36,289 bases of DNA from Rubrivivax sp. Its GTDB lineage: Bacteria; Pseudomonadota; Gammaproteobacteria; Burkholderiales; Burkholderiaceae_C. Below, in pieces: positions 16,451 through 24,576 of the stretch. Position 1 is the first letter of the stretch. Each line of letters starts with the position of its first letter. The stretch spans positions 1-36,289 of the forward strand of contig JADLIA010000053.1 in NCBI GenBank assembly GCA_020848515.1, read 5' to 3'. The notes under the pieces were generated by a model, which saw only the letters and a list, made by a program, of their open reading frames with translations, searched no databases and was not told the origin of the DNA. The position numbers and the translations under genes are program-made.

Positions 16451-17704
16451 ATGAACATCGCCATCCTCGGCGCCGGCATCGTCGGCGTGACCACGGCCTA
16501 TGAACTGGCCGCCGATGGCCACCAGGTGACGGTGTTCGAGCGCCACGCCAGCGTCGCCGAGGCGGCCAGCTTCGCCAACGCCGGGGTGGTGGCACCGGGC
16601 TACGTCACGCCATGGGCGGCGCCGGGCATGCCGCTGAAGGTGCTGCGCTACCTGCTGGCGCACCACGCGCCGGTGCGGCTGCGCCGGCCACTGGCGCTGG
16701 CCGACATCGCCTGGATGCGCCACTGGCTGGCCGCCTGCGAAGGCACCGCCTACGCCCGCAACCGAGCGCGCATGCAGCGGCTGGCGTTCTACAGCCGCCA
16801 CCGGCTGCACCGGCTGGCCGATGCGATGGCCTACGACTTCGACCGCAGCAGTGGCTACATGGTGCTGCTGCGCGCCGAGCGCGACCGGCGCCTGGCGCAG
16901 CCCGGGCTGGCCCTGCTGCGCGAGCTGGGCGTGCCGTTCGACGAGCTCGACGCCGACGCGGCACGCCGCATCGAGCCGGCCCTGCATCCGCACACCGCGC
17001 TGGCCGGCGCCATCCACCTGCCGCAGGACGAGGTGGGCAATTGCCGCCAGTTCGCCATCATCCTGCGTGACGCGGCCGAACAGCTGGGCGCGCGCTTTGC
17101 CTTCAACACCACGGTGACCGCGATCGACAAGACGCAACCAGCGACGTTCCATGTGGCGCACAGCGCCGTGCCGCTACGCTTCGACGCCCTCGTGCTGTGC
17201 GCCGGCGTCGGCTCGGCCGAACTGCTGCGGCCACTGGGCCTGCGCCTGCCGCTGCGCCCGGTGTACGGCTATTCGGTCAGCGCCCCGGTGCCCGAACCCG
17301 CGCGGGCGCCGCGCAGCGGCGTGATGGACGAACGCTACAAGGTCGCCATCACACGCATGGGCCAGCGCGTGCGCGTGGCCGGTTCGGCCGAAATCGGCGG
17401 ACGGCCGGACGACGTCCACCACGCCGCCTTGCAGACGCTGTACAAGGTGCTGACCGACTGGTTCCCAGGTGCCGCGCGGCTGTCCAGCGGCGTGCAAGTA
17501 TGGAAGGGTGCGCGCCCCATGCTGCCCGACGGTCCGCCGGTGATCGGCGCCAGTGGCGTGCCAGGTCTGTGGCTGAACCTGGGCCATGGCTCCAGCGGCT
17601 GGGCGCTGTCCTGCGGCTCGGCGCGCGTGCTGGCCGACCAGATCGCCGGCCGCGTGCCCGACATCGACACCGAAGGCCTGGACGTGCAGCGCTGGCTGCG
17701 TTGA
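16451..17704 (+). CDS. dadA: D-amino-acid dehydrogenase (DadA-like FAD oxidoreductase)
   Basis: An FAD-dependent enzyme expected to oxidise D-amino acids to 2-oxo acids and pass electrons to the respiratory chain. The 417-residue protein starts with the dinucleotide-binding motif ILGAGIVGVTTAYELAADGH, ending in VFER. It carries the DadA stretch SFANAGVVAPGYVTPWAAPG, then LPQDEVGNCRQFA, RPVYGYSVS, DERYKVAITRMGQRVRVAGS and the C-terminal KGARPMLPDGPPVIG with WLNLGHGSSGWALS. Length matches DadA (about 430). It is divergent from rpsB and 35 bp upstream of nnr. A TAGAAT 38 bp before the ATG may be its -10. The family is clear; the preferred substrate is not, since paralogues of DadA are common. 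Confidence 0.82.
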   Translation: MNIAILGAGIVGVTTAYELAADGHQVTVFERHASVAEAASFANAGVVAPGYVTPWAAPGMPLKVLRYLLAHHAPVRLRRPLALADIAWMRHWLAACEGTAYARNRARMQRLAFYSRHRLHRLADAMAYDFDRSSGYMVLLRAERDRRLAQPGLALLRELGVPFDELDADAARRIEPALHPHTALAGAIHLPQDEVGNCRQFAIILRDAAEQLGARFAFNTTVTAIDKTQPATFHVAHSAVPLRFDALVLCAGVGSAELLRPLGLRLPLRPVYGYSVSAPVPEPARAPRSGVMDERYKVAITRMGQRVRVAGSAEIGGRPDDVHHAALQTLYKVLTDWFPGAARLSSGVQVWKGARPMLPDGPPVIGASGVPGLWLNLGHGSSGWALSCGSARVLADQIAGRVPDIDTEGLDVQRWLR

Positions 17705-17739
17705 CGGTGGCGGGCGGCACCGGAGCCACATAATGCCCC

Positions 17740-19281
17740 ATGCCCGACCTGCTGCCCTTCGATCGCCCCGCCCCGCTGTTCGACCTGGCCGCCACCCGAC
17801 GCATCGAAGCCACGGCGCAAGCCGCGCTGCCGCCGCATACCCTGATGCAGCGCGCCGGCCTGGCCACGGCACGGCTGGCGCTGGCACTGGCGCCGCACGC
17901 GCGCACGGTGTGGGTCGCCTGCGGCCCGGGCAACAACGGCGGCGACGGCCTGGAAGCCGCCATGCACCTGCAGGGCTGGGGCCTGCACCCGGCGGTCACC
18001 TGGCTGGGCGACGAAGCCCATCTGCCGGCCGATGCGCGCGCCTCGCTGCAGCGCGCGCGCGCCGCCGGCGTTGGCTTCGCCGATGCGCCGCCACCCCTGG
18101 GACCGCACGACCTGGCGATCGACGCCCTGCTGGGCATCGGCGCCACACGCGCGCCGAGCGGGCGCATGGCCGACTGGCTGCGGCAACTGCGCCACGGCCC
18201 GGCCACCCTGCTGGCGCTCGACGTGCCCAGCGGGCTGGACGCCGACACCGGCTGCCTGCATGACTCGGATGCTACTCATTCGATAGCTGTCGGCGCTTCA
18301 TCCGCCTGCGCTGGAGGCCGATTTGATACACAACCGCCGCACGGTGCGCGGCACACGCTCAGCCTGCTGACGCGCAAGCCCGGTCTGTTCACCGCCCAGG
18401 GCCGCGACGCCTGCGGCACGCTGTGGTTCGACGATCTCGGCGTCGATCCAGGCGAGGTCGCGCCCACCGCCTGGCTGAACGCCCCGCCGGCGCTGGCACC
18501 GCGTCCGCACGACAGCCACAAGGGCCGCTTTGGCGATGTGGCGGTGATCGGCGGCGCCAGCGACACCGCGCAGGGCACGGCCATGACCGGCGCGGCGCTG
18601 CTGGCGGCGGCGGCCGCGCTGCATGCCGGTGCCGGCCGGGTGTACGTCGGCCCGCTGGGAGCGACGGCGCCGACCTTCGATCCGGTGCGGCCGGAGCTGA
18701 TGTTCCGCCCCCCCGACCGCCTGCCGCTGGCGCAGCTGACCGTGGTGTGCGGCTGCGGCGGCGGCGACGCGGTGCGCGCCGTGCTGCCCGCCGTGCTGGC
18801 GCAGGCGCCGAGGCTGGTGCTGGACGCCGACGCGCTGAACGCCATCGCGCAGGACGCGGCATTGCAGCAGGCGCTGGCCGCGCGCGCCGGGCGTGGTCAG
18901 TCCAGCGTGCTCACACCGCACCCGCTGGAGGCGGCGCGCCTGCTGGGCGGCGACGTGCGTCAGGTCCAGGCCGACCGCCTGCGCGCTGCGCAGGCCCTGG
19001 CCGGGCGCCTGGAATCCACCGTGGTGCTCAAAGGCTCGGGCAGCGTCATCGCCGCGCCGGGCCAGACGCCGCGCCTGAACGCCACCGGCAACGCCCGCCT
19101 GGCCACGCCTGGCTCGGGCGACGTGCTGGCCGGACTGATCGGCGCGCGGCTGGCGGGCGGCCGGCCGGCGCTGGAGGCCGCCTGCGACGCCGTCCACCAG
19201 CATGGCGCGCTGGCCGACGCCTGGCCCGCGCACACCGCCCTCACCGCCGGCGCGCTGGCGCAGCGCCTGACGCCGGCGTGA
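17740..19281 (+). CDS. nnr: Bifunctional NAD(P)H-hydrate epimerase / ADP-dependent dehydratase
   Basis: This enzyme repairs damaged, hydrated NADH and NADPH. The N-terminal YjeF_N domain (about 1-210) epimerises R and S hydrates, and the C-terminal ribokinase-like domain (about 230-510) dehydrates the S form using ADP. Visible motifs are ACGPGNNGGDGLEAA, AIDALLGIGATRAPSG and LALDVPSGLDADTG. In the second half they are HKGRFGDVAVIGGA, VLDADALNAIA, VLTPHPLEAARLLG and GNARLATPGSGDVLAG, with the catalytic Asp. At 513 residues it is the normal fused length. Residues 178-197 (ATHSIAVGASSACAGGRFDT region) are encoded by repeat R1 copy E in the sense direction, in the loop before the last strand of the epimerase domain. 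tctD follows after 27 bp. Confidence 0.92.
   Translation: MPDLLPFDRPAPLFDLAATRRIEATAQAALPPHTLMQRAGLATARLALALAPHARTVWVACGPGNNGGDGLEAAMHLQGWGLHPAVTWLGDEAHLPADARASLQRARAAGVGFADAPPPLGPHDLAIDALLGIGATRAPSGRMADWLRQLRHGPATLLALDVPSGLDADTGCLHDSDATHSIAVGASSACAGGRFDTQPPHGARHTLSLLTRKPGLFTAQGRDACGTLWFDDLGVDPGEVAPTAWLNAPPALAPRPHDSHKGRFGDVAVIGGASDTAQGTAMTGAALLAAAAALHAGAGRVYVGPLGATAPTFDPVRPELMFRPPDRLPLAQLTVVCGCGGGDAVRAVLPAVLAQAPRLVLDADALNAIAQDAALQQALAARAGRGQSSVLTPHPLEAARLLGGDVRQVQADRLRAAQALAGRLESTVVLKGSGSVIAAPGQTPRLNATGNARLATPGSGDVLAGLIGARLAGGRPALEAACDAVHQHGALADAWPAHTALTAGALAQRLTPA
18272..18328 (+). repeat. Interspersed repeat R1, copy E (inside nnr)
   Basis: One of the better R1 copies: CTACTCATTCGATAGCTG, CGGCGCTT, a spacer, then TGCGCTGGAGGCCGATTTGA. 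It is in the same direction as nnr and adds or replaces about 19 residues at 178-197 without changing the frame. Confidence 0.75.
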
Positions 19282-19308
19282 CCGCCGCCCCCCACCCGGA
19301 CACCGACC

Positions 19309-19977
19309 ATGCGCATCCTGCTCGCCGAAGACGAACCCGAGCTGGCAAGCTGGCTGGCGCGTGCGCTGGAGCGTGGTGGCCTGCTGGCCGACTGGGTGAG
19401 CGATGGCCGCGACGTGCTGCCCAGCCTGGCGGCACGCCGCTACGACGCGCTGGTGCTCGATCTGGGCCTGCCCGGGCTGGACGGGCACCAGGTGCTGGCC
19501 GCCCTGCGCGCCACCGACCAGCGCCTGCCGGTGCTGATCCTGACGGCACGCGACTCGCTGATCGAGCGCGTCGGCACGCTCAACCAGGGCGCCGACGACT
19601 TCCTGGCCAAGCCGTTCGACCTGGCGGAGCTGGAAGCGCGCCTGCACGCGCTGATCCGCCGTGCGCGCGGCAGCGCCCACTGGCGCCAGAGCTGCGGCCC
19701 ACTGGCCTGGGACGCCACCACCCGCGGCTTCACCCTGAACGAGGCGCCGCTGACGCTGACGCCGCGCGAGCACGCCGTGCTGCGCGTGCTGATCCAGCAC
19801 GTGGGCGAGCCGCTGTCGAAGGCGGAAATCCTCGACCGCGTGGTGTCGGACGAGCGCGACGTCAACCCCGAGGCGATCGAGGTGCTGGTGCACCGCCTGC
19901 GCAAGCGCCTGGCGGGCAGCCAGGTGCGCATCGGCACCCTGCGCGGGCTGGGCTACGTGCTGGAGCATGGCGCATGA
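19309..19977 (+). CDS. tctD: Two-component response regulator, TctD-like (OmpR family)
   Basis: A 222-residue DNA-binding response regulator. The receiver domain (1-115) has the acidic pocket LLAEDEPE, phospho-acceptor Asp51 in LVLDLGLPGLDG, Thr79 in LILTARD and Lys101 in FLAKPFD. The C-terminal winged helix (about 130-218) has LTLTPREHAVLRVL and the recognition-helix segment NPEAIEVLVHRLRKRL with RGLGYVLE. Its stop overlaps the kinase start as ATGA, so the two are co-translated. Because it lies directly upstream of tctCBA, the partner is most likely TctD, which activates tricarboxylate uptake. Without that context it would only be called QseB/PmrA-like. nnr is 27 bp upstream. Confidence 0.86.
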   Translation: MRILLAEDEPELASWLARALERGGLLADWVSDGRDVLPSLAARRYDALVLDLGLPGLDGHQVLAALRATDQRLPVLILTARDSLIERVGTLNQGADDFLAKPFDLAELEARLHALIRRARGSAHWRQSCGPLAWDATTRGFTLNEAPLTLTPREHAVLRVLIQHVGEPLSKAEILDRVVSDERDVNPEAIEVLVHRLRKRLAGSQVRIGTLRGLGYVLEHGA

Positions 19978-21425
19978 GGCTCGGCTGGCTGCGCGCCAGC
20001 CTGCGCCGAGCGCTGGCGCTGGTGCTGGCGGCCGGCATGTTGCTGGCCTCGGGCGTGGGCCTGTGGGGCGCCTGGCGCAGCGCCGCCGGCGCCGCCAACG
20101 CCGCCTACGACCGCTCGCTGGCCGGTGCCATCAAGGCCATCGACGCCAACATCACCACCGCCGGCGGTGGCCTGGGGGTGGAGCTGCCCTACACCCTGCT
20201 GGAGTTCTTCCAGCTCACCGCCGGCGGTCAGGTGTTCTTCCGTGTCGCCACCGAAGACGGGCTGGTCGAGATCGGCAACACCGACCTGCCGCCGCCGGAC
20301 ACCGGTCTGATCAACGGCCGGCCGCGCTTTCGTGACGCGCTCTACCACGGCCAGCCGGTGCGGCTGGGCTCGTACACGCGGGTGCTCGATCCGCCCCCGG
20401 CCGGTCACACCGGGCGACCGCGCGTGGTGATCCAGGTGGCCGAGACCCTGACGTCGCGCCAGGAGTTCACGCGCGCGCTGCTGCTCGAAGCGGTGGCGCG
20501 CAACGCGCTGCTGGTGACGCTGGCGCTGCTGCTGATGGCCTGGGCCACCGGCTGGGCGCTGCGCCCGCTGGCGCGGGTGTCGCGCGAGGTGCAGGCGCGC
20601 CCGCCCGACGACCTGACGCCGCTGCCGCTGGCGGACGTGCCGGCCGAAGCGCGTCCGCTGGTGGAAGCCATGAACCACCATATGGCACGCCATCGACAGG
20701 CCAGCGAGGCGCGCCGACGCTTCGTCGACGACGCCTCGCACCAGCTGCGCACGCCGCTGACGACGCTGTCGACGCAGCTCGCCTACGCGCTGCGCGAAGC
20801 GCCACCCGGCCCCCTGCGCGAAGCCCTGACGGCAATGCGCGCGCAGCTCGACGGTGCCACCCGGCAGGTCAACCAGATGCTGGCGCTGGCGCGCGCCGAT
20901 GCGGCCGAGCCGCGCGCCGAAGTGGTCGACCTGGTGGCGCTGGCGCGCGAGCTGACGCGCCATGGCTGGCCGCGGGCACGCGAGGCTGGCATCGACCTCG
21001 GCTTCGAAAGCCAAGCCGAGCAGCTGCCGGCGTCAGTACAGCCCATCCTGCTGCAGGAAGCGCTGGGCAACCTGCTGCACAACGCGCTGCGCTACTGCCC
21101 GGCCGGCAGCCGCGTCACGGTGCGGGTGGCGCAGGAGGGCGGACAGGCGCGCCTCACCGTGCTGGACGACGGCCCCGGCCTGGCACCCGATGAACTGGCG
21201 CGCGCGGGCGAGCGCTTCTTTCGCGGCCGCCAGGCAGCGGCCGGCGGCACCGGCCTGGGTCTGGCCATTGCCCGCGCCGTGGCCGAGCGCCATGGCGGCA
21301 CCCTCTCGCTGCAGACCGGAGCGGGTGGTTGCGGGCTGGCGGTCAGCCTGCTCCTGCCCCTCCGGGAGTTGCCCACATCCCCGGGTTTTCCCCAGGTGGA
21401 GACGGCCCCATTGAAAGCCGATTGA
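19974..21425 (+). CDS. tctE: Two-component sensor histidine kinase, TctE-like
   Basis: A 483-residue inner-membrane kinase. A first membrane segment (about 12-32) precedes a periplasmic sensor region (about 35-175, with YDRSLAGAIKAIDANI typical of the TctE-type sensor fold). A second membrane segment (about 178-196), a short HAMP-like linker, and the phospho-acceptor His256 in DDASHQLRTPLTTLSTQ follow. The ATPase has the N box (EALGNLLHNALRYCP), DDGPGLAP, and GGTGLGLAIARAVAERHGG. The frame is open far upstream, but ATG 19974 overlaps the tctD stop and gives the natural signal-anchor start. It presumably senses tricarboxylates outside the cell and signals to TctD. The last codons overlap a candidate TctD operator. 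Confidence 0.86.
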   Translation: MRLGWLRASLRRALALVLAAGMLLASGVGLWGAWRSAAGAANAAYDRSLAGAIKAIDANITTAGGGLGVELPYTLLEFFQLTAGGQVFFRVATEDGLVEIGNTDLPPPDTGLINGRPRFRDALYHGQPVRLGSYTRVLDPPPAGHTGRPRVVIQVAETLTSRQEFTRALLLEAVARNALLVTLALLLMAWATGWALRPLARVSREVQARPPDDLTPLPLADVPAEARPLVEAMNHHMARHRQASEARRRFVDDASHQLRTPLTTLSTQLAYALREAPPGPLREALTAMRAQLDGATRQVNQMLALARADAAEPRAEVVDLVALARELTRHGWPRAREAGIDLGFESQAEQLPASVQPILLQEALGNLLHNALRYCPAGSRVTVRVAQEGGQARLTVLDDGPGLAPDELARAGERFFRGRQAAAGGTGLGLAIARAVAERHGGTLSLQTGAGGCGLAVSLLLPLRELPTSPGFPQVETAPLKAD

Positions 21426-21432
21426 AAGTCGG
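21411..21432 (+). promoter_or_regulatory. Candidate TctD operator: tandem 11-bp direct repeat
   Basis: Two adjacent 11-mers, TTGAAAGCCGA and TTGAAAGTCGG, differ at two positions and lie 81 bases before the tctC ATG. OmpR/PhoB-type regulators typically bind such head-to-tail sites one helical turn apart. A possible -10, TAGAGT, follows at 21440, with no normal -35 spacing, as expected for an activated promoter. The repeat is seen; binding by TctD is inferred. Confidence 0.6.
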
Positions 21433-21512
21433 CAGGCGCTAGAGTGACCTGTACGGGGCGCCGCGCCGTCGGCTCCCGACCCGATCCGTCACCACGTTCA
21501 GGAGACTGCGCC

Positions 21513-22493
21513 ATGAAATTTCGACTCCCCCTTGCCGCCCTCACCCTGGCCTGCGGCCTTGGCCTGGCCCACGCCGGCCCGCTGGACAAGACCGAATGCA
21601 TCGCCCCGGCCAAGCCCGGCGGCGGCTTCGATCTGACCTGCAAGCTGGCCCAGTCCAGCCTGCTCAACGGCAAGTACATCAGCGACCCGATGCGCGTGAC
21701 CTACATGCCGGGCGGCATCGGCGCCGTGGCCTACAACGCCGTGGTGGCCCAGCGCCCGGCCGAAGGCAACACCATCGTCGCCTTCTCGGGCGGCTCGCTG
21801 CTCAACCTGGCGCAGGGCAAGTTCGGCCGCTACGGCGAAAACGACGTGCGCTGGCTGGCCGCCGTCGGCACCGATTACGGCGCCGTCATCGTGGCCGAGG
21901 CGTCGCCCTTCAAGACGCTCAACGATCTGGTGGCCGCCATCAAGGCCGACCCGACCAAGGTGGTGTTCGGCGCCGGCGGCACGGTGGGCAGCCAGGACTG
22001 GATGAAGGCCGCGCTGACCGCCAAGGCCGCCGGCCTGGACCCGCGCAAAATGCGCTTCGTGGCCTTCGAGGGCGGCGGCGAAGCCTCCACCGCCCTGCAG
22101 GGTGGCCACGTGCAGGTGTACTCGGGCGACGCCTCCGAGGCCGAAGAACAGATCAAGGCCGGCGCCAAGATCCGCGTGCTGGCGGTGATGGCCGACAAGC
22201 GCCTGGAAGGCGGCCTGGCCAAGGTGCCCACCGCCAAGGAGCAAGGACTGGATGTGGAATGGCCCATCATCCGCGGCTACTACATGGGCCCGAAGGTGAG
22301 CGATGCCGACTTCAAGGTCTGGACCGACACCTTCAGCAAGATGATGGCCACGCCCGAATTCGCCAAGGCACGCGCCGAGCGCAGCCTCTACCCGTTCGCC
22401 AAGACCGGCGCGGACCTGGACGCCTACGTCAAGCAGCGCGTGGCCGACTACCGCAAGCTGGCGGCCGAATTCGGCCTGAACGTCACCAAATGA
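21513..22493 (+). CDS. tctC: Tricarboxylate-binding periplasmic protein TctC
   Basis: The high-affinity solute receptor of the tripartite tricarboxylate transporter. The 326-residue precursor has a signal peptide (MKFRLPLAALTLACGLGLAHA, cleavage about residue 21). The mature start GPLDKTECIAPAKPGGGFDL contains the ligand-gripping loop, and it continues with YMPGGIGAVAYNAV, the VVFGAGGTVGSQDWMKAAL region and FVAFEGGGEASTALQGGHV. It resembles true TctC/BctC citrate receptors more than generic Bug receptors. I choose ATG 21513 because AGGAG lies 8 bases upstream and the signal peptide starts there; an ATG 23 codons earlier lacks this. The likely ligand is citrate or a related tricarboxylate, which is inference. 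Confidence 0.9.
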   Translation: MKFRLPLAALTLACGLGLAHAGPLDKTECIAPAKPGGGFDLTCKLAQSSLLNGKYISDPMRVTYMPGGIGAVAYNAVVAQRPAEGNTIVAFSGGSLLNLAQGKFGRYGENDVRWLAAVGTDYGAVIVAEASPFKTLNDLVAAIKADPTKVVFGAGGTVGSQDWMKAALTAKAAGLDPRKMRFVAFEGGGEASTALQGGHVQVYSGDASEAEEQIKAGAKIRVLAVMADKRLEGGLAKVPTAKEQGLDVEWPIIRGYYMGPKVSDADFKVWTDTFSKMMATPEFAKARAERSLYPFAKTGADLDAYVKQRVADYRKLAAEFGLNVTK

Positions 22494-22548
22494 GGCGGCG
22501 CGCCGCGCCGGGACGCCGGCCGGCGCATCCACCGGAGGAGCATCAACC

Positions 22549-22995
22549 ATGAGCGACCGCATTCTGGGCGTCGCCTGCGTCGTGGTGGCGGCCGGCATGG
22601 CCTGGGCCGCCAAGGACTACGCGGCGCCGATTTCCTACGAGCCGGTTGGCCCGCGTGCGTTCCCGCTGCTGCTGGCCACCCTGATGGCCGCCGGCGGCCT
22701 GTGGCTGATCGTGCGGCCCAACCTGCGCGGCAACTGGCTGCGCCAGGTGCCGCTGCGCTCGCTGGCGTTTGCCGTCGCCGCCGTGTTCGCCTACGCGCTG
22801 CTGTTCGAGCTGCTGGGCTTCACCCTGGCCACGGTGGTGATGGCGGTACCGGTCGGCATGGCCTTCGGTGGCAGCTGGCTGCAGGCGCTGGCCGGTGGCG
22901 CCGGCCTGGGCCTGCTGCTGTACCTGGGCTTCGACAAGCTGCTGGACGTGGTGCTGCCCACCGGGCTGCTGTCGTTCATCCTCGGGGGGCGCTGA
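22549..22995 (+). CDS. tctB: Tricarboxylate transporter small membrane subunit TctB
   Basis: The poorly conserved small subunit that pairs with TctA in the inner membrane. The 148-residue product has about four hydrophobic segments (about 4-22, 38-56, 68-108 split in two, 112-135). The family-typical YEPVGPRAFPLLLATLM near the start and a LLDVVLPTGLL near the end are visible. A strong GGAGGAG lies 8 bases before the ATG. It is 55 bp after tctC and 3 bp before tctA, so translation of the two membrane subunits is probably coupled. Confidence 0.88.
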   Translation: MSDRILGVACVVVAAGMAWAAKDYAAPISYEPVGPRAFPLLLATLMAAGGLWLIVRPNLRGNWLRQVPLRSLAFAVAAVFAYALLFELLGFTLATVVMAVPVGMAFGGSWLQALAGGAGLGLLLYLGFDKLLDVVLPTGLLSFILGGR

Positions 22996-22998
22996 ACC

Positions 22999-24495
22999 AT
23001 GGAAACCCTGCAATACCTGATGACCGGCTTCGGCGTCGCTCTGTCGACCACCAACCTGCTGGTGGCCGCCATCGGCGCGCTGGTGGGCACCATCGTCGGC
23101 ATGCTGCCAGGGTTGGGGCCGATCAACGGCGTGGCCATCCTGATGCCGCTGGCGTTCGCGCTCAAGCTGCCGGCCGAGACGGCGCTGATCCTGCTGGCCG
23201 CGGTCTACATGGGCTGCGAGTTCGGTGGCCGCATCTCCTCCATCCTGCTGAACGTGCCGGGCGACGCCGGCGCCATCATGACGGCGCTGGACGGCTACCC
23301 CATGGCGCGCCAGGGCATGGGCGGCGTGGCGCTGTCGATTTCGGCCTGGAGCTCGTTCATCGGCTCGCTGATCGCCACCGTCGGCATCGTGATGTTCGCG
23401 CCGCTGCTGGCGCGCTGGGCACTGGCCTTCGGCCCGGCCGAGTACTTCGCCCTGATGTGCTTCGCCTTCGCCTGCATCACCGGCCTGATGGGCGACGCCC
23501 CGATGAAGGCGGCGCTGGCGGCGGTGATCGGCCTGTCGCTGGCCTGCGTCGGGCTGGACTCCAACTCCGGCGTCTACCGCTTCACCGGCGGCGACGTGCA
23601 CCTGTCGGACGGCATCCAGTTCATCGTTCTGGTGATCGGCCTGTTCTCCATCAGCGAAATCCTGCTGATGCTGGAGCAGCACCACAGCACGGCCGGCATC
23701 ATCAAGGCCACCGGGCGCTCGATGTTCAACCTCAAGGAAATGGCCCACACCTGGTGGTCCACCATCCGCTCGTCGGTGGTGGGGTTCGTGGTCGGCGTGC
23801 TGCCGGGCGCCGGCGCCACCATCGCCAGCGCCATCACCTACACCATGGAAAAGCGCCTGGCCGGGCCGGACAACCGCTTCGGCGACGGCGACATCCGCGG
23901 TGTGGCGGCCCCGGAGGCGGCCAACAATGCCTCGGCGGCGGGCTCGTTCGTGCCCATGCTGACGCTGGGCGTGCCCGGCTCGGGCACTACGGCGGTGATG
24001 ATGGGGGCGCTCGCGCTCTACAACATCACGCCCGGCCCGGCGCTGTTCACGCAGAACCCGACCCTGGTGTGGGGCCTGATCGCCTCGTTCTTCGTCGCCA
24101 ACGTGCTGCTGCTGATCATCAACATCCCGCTGGTCGGCGTGTTCGCGCGCATGCTGCAGACGCCCAGCTGGCTGCTGGTGCCCGCCATCCTGGCGGTCAG
24201 CGCGGTGGGGGTGTACTCGGTGCACGCCACCACCTTCGATCTGGTGCTGATGTCGGTGTTCGGCGTGGTCGGCTACCTGCTGCGCAAGCAGGGCGTGCCG
24301 ATGGCACCGCTGATCCTGGGTTTCGTGCTGGGCGACATGATGGAGCAGAACCTGCGCCGCGCACTGTCGATCACCGACGGCGACGTCGGCATCCTGGTGG
24401 AAAGCCCGATTTCCATCGGTCTGTGGGTGCTCAGCGGTCTGATGCTGATCGTGCCGCCGCTGTTGCGCCTGCGGGCGCGCGCCAAGGCCCGCTGA
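22999..24495 (+). CDS. tctA: Tricarboxylate transporter large membrane subunit TctA
   Basis: The translocation subunit, driven by the ion gradient, that moves tricarboxylates delivered by TctC across the inner membrane. The 498-residue protein has about 11 or 12 membrane segments and two copies of the glycine-rich family motif. The first is [20 protein letters not shown] (residues about 28-50) and the second [17 protein letters not shown] (about 260-280). It also has [20 protein letters not shown] followed by [18 protein letters not shown]. It closes the tctCBA operon and is followed by a strong terminator. Confidence 0.94.
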   Translation: METLQYLMTGFGVALSTTNLLVAAIGALVGTIVGMLPGLGPINGVAILMPLAFALKLPAETALILLAAVYMGCEFGGRISSILLNVPGDAGAIMTALDGYPMARQGMGGVALSISAWSSFIGSLIATVGIVMFAPLLARWALAFGPAEYFALMCFAFACITGLMGDAPMKAALAAVIGLSLACVGLDSNSGVYRFTGGDVHLSDGIQFIVLVIGLFSISEILLMLEQHHSTAGIIKATGRSMFNLKEMAHTWWSTIRSSVVGFVVGVLPGAGATIASAITYTMEKRLAGPDNRFGDGDIRGVAAPEAANNASAAGSFVPMLTLGVPGSGTTAVMMGALALYNITPGPALFTQNPTLVWGLIASFFVANVLLLIINIPLVGVFARMLQTPSWLLVPAILAVSAVGVYSVHATTFDLVLMSVFGVVGYLLRKQGVPMAPLILGFVLGDMMEQNLRRALSITDGDVGILVESPISIGLWVLSGLMLIVPPLLRLRARAKAR

Positions 24496-24545
24496 GGCCT
24501 TGAAACAGCAGAAAAACTGCTTCCGTCGCCCGCCCAGTCTGCGCT

Positions 24546-24576
24546 AGCCGCTCTCATTTTGAGAGCGGCTTTTTTT
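24546..24576 (+). terminator. Intrinsic terminator after tctA
   Basis: An 11-bp perfect stem AGCCGCTCTCA / TGAGAGCGGCT with loop TTT runs into seven Ts. It is 50 bp after the tctA stop. The last T is the first base of the rnr stop codon read on the opposite strand, so the convergent genes meet here. On the minus strand no T-run follows, so it should act mainly on tctA. Confidence 0.92.

Noticed and set aside
18423-19973. Long plus-strand open frame preceding the tctE start (total 1000 codons)
   Set aside because: This part overlaps nnr and tctD in another frame and is Arg/Ala/Gly low-complexity sequence. Only the portion from ATG 19974 encodes the kinase.
24505-24560. Possible eighth, degraded R1 copy just before the tctA terminator
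   Set aside because: AACTGCTTCC and CTGCGCTAGCCGCTCTCATT loosely fit the R1 pattern, but TAGCT is missing from the left part and the terminator hairpin accounts for the rest.
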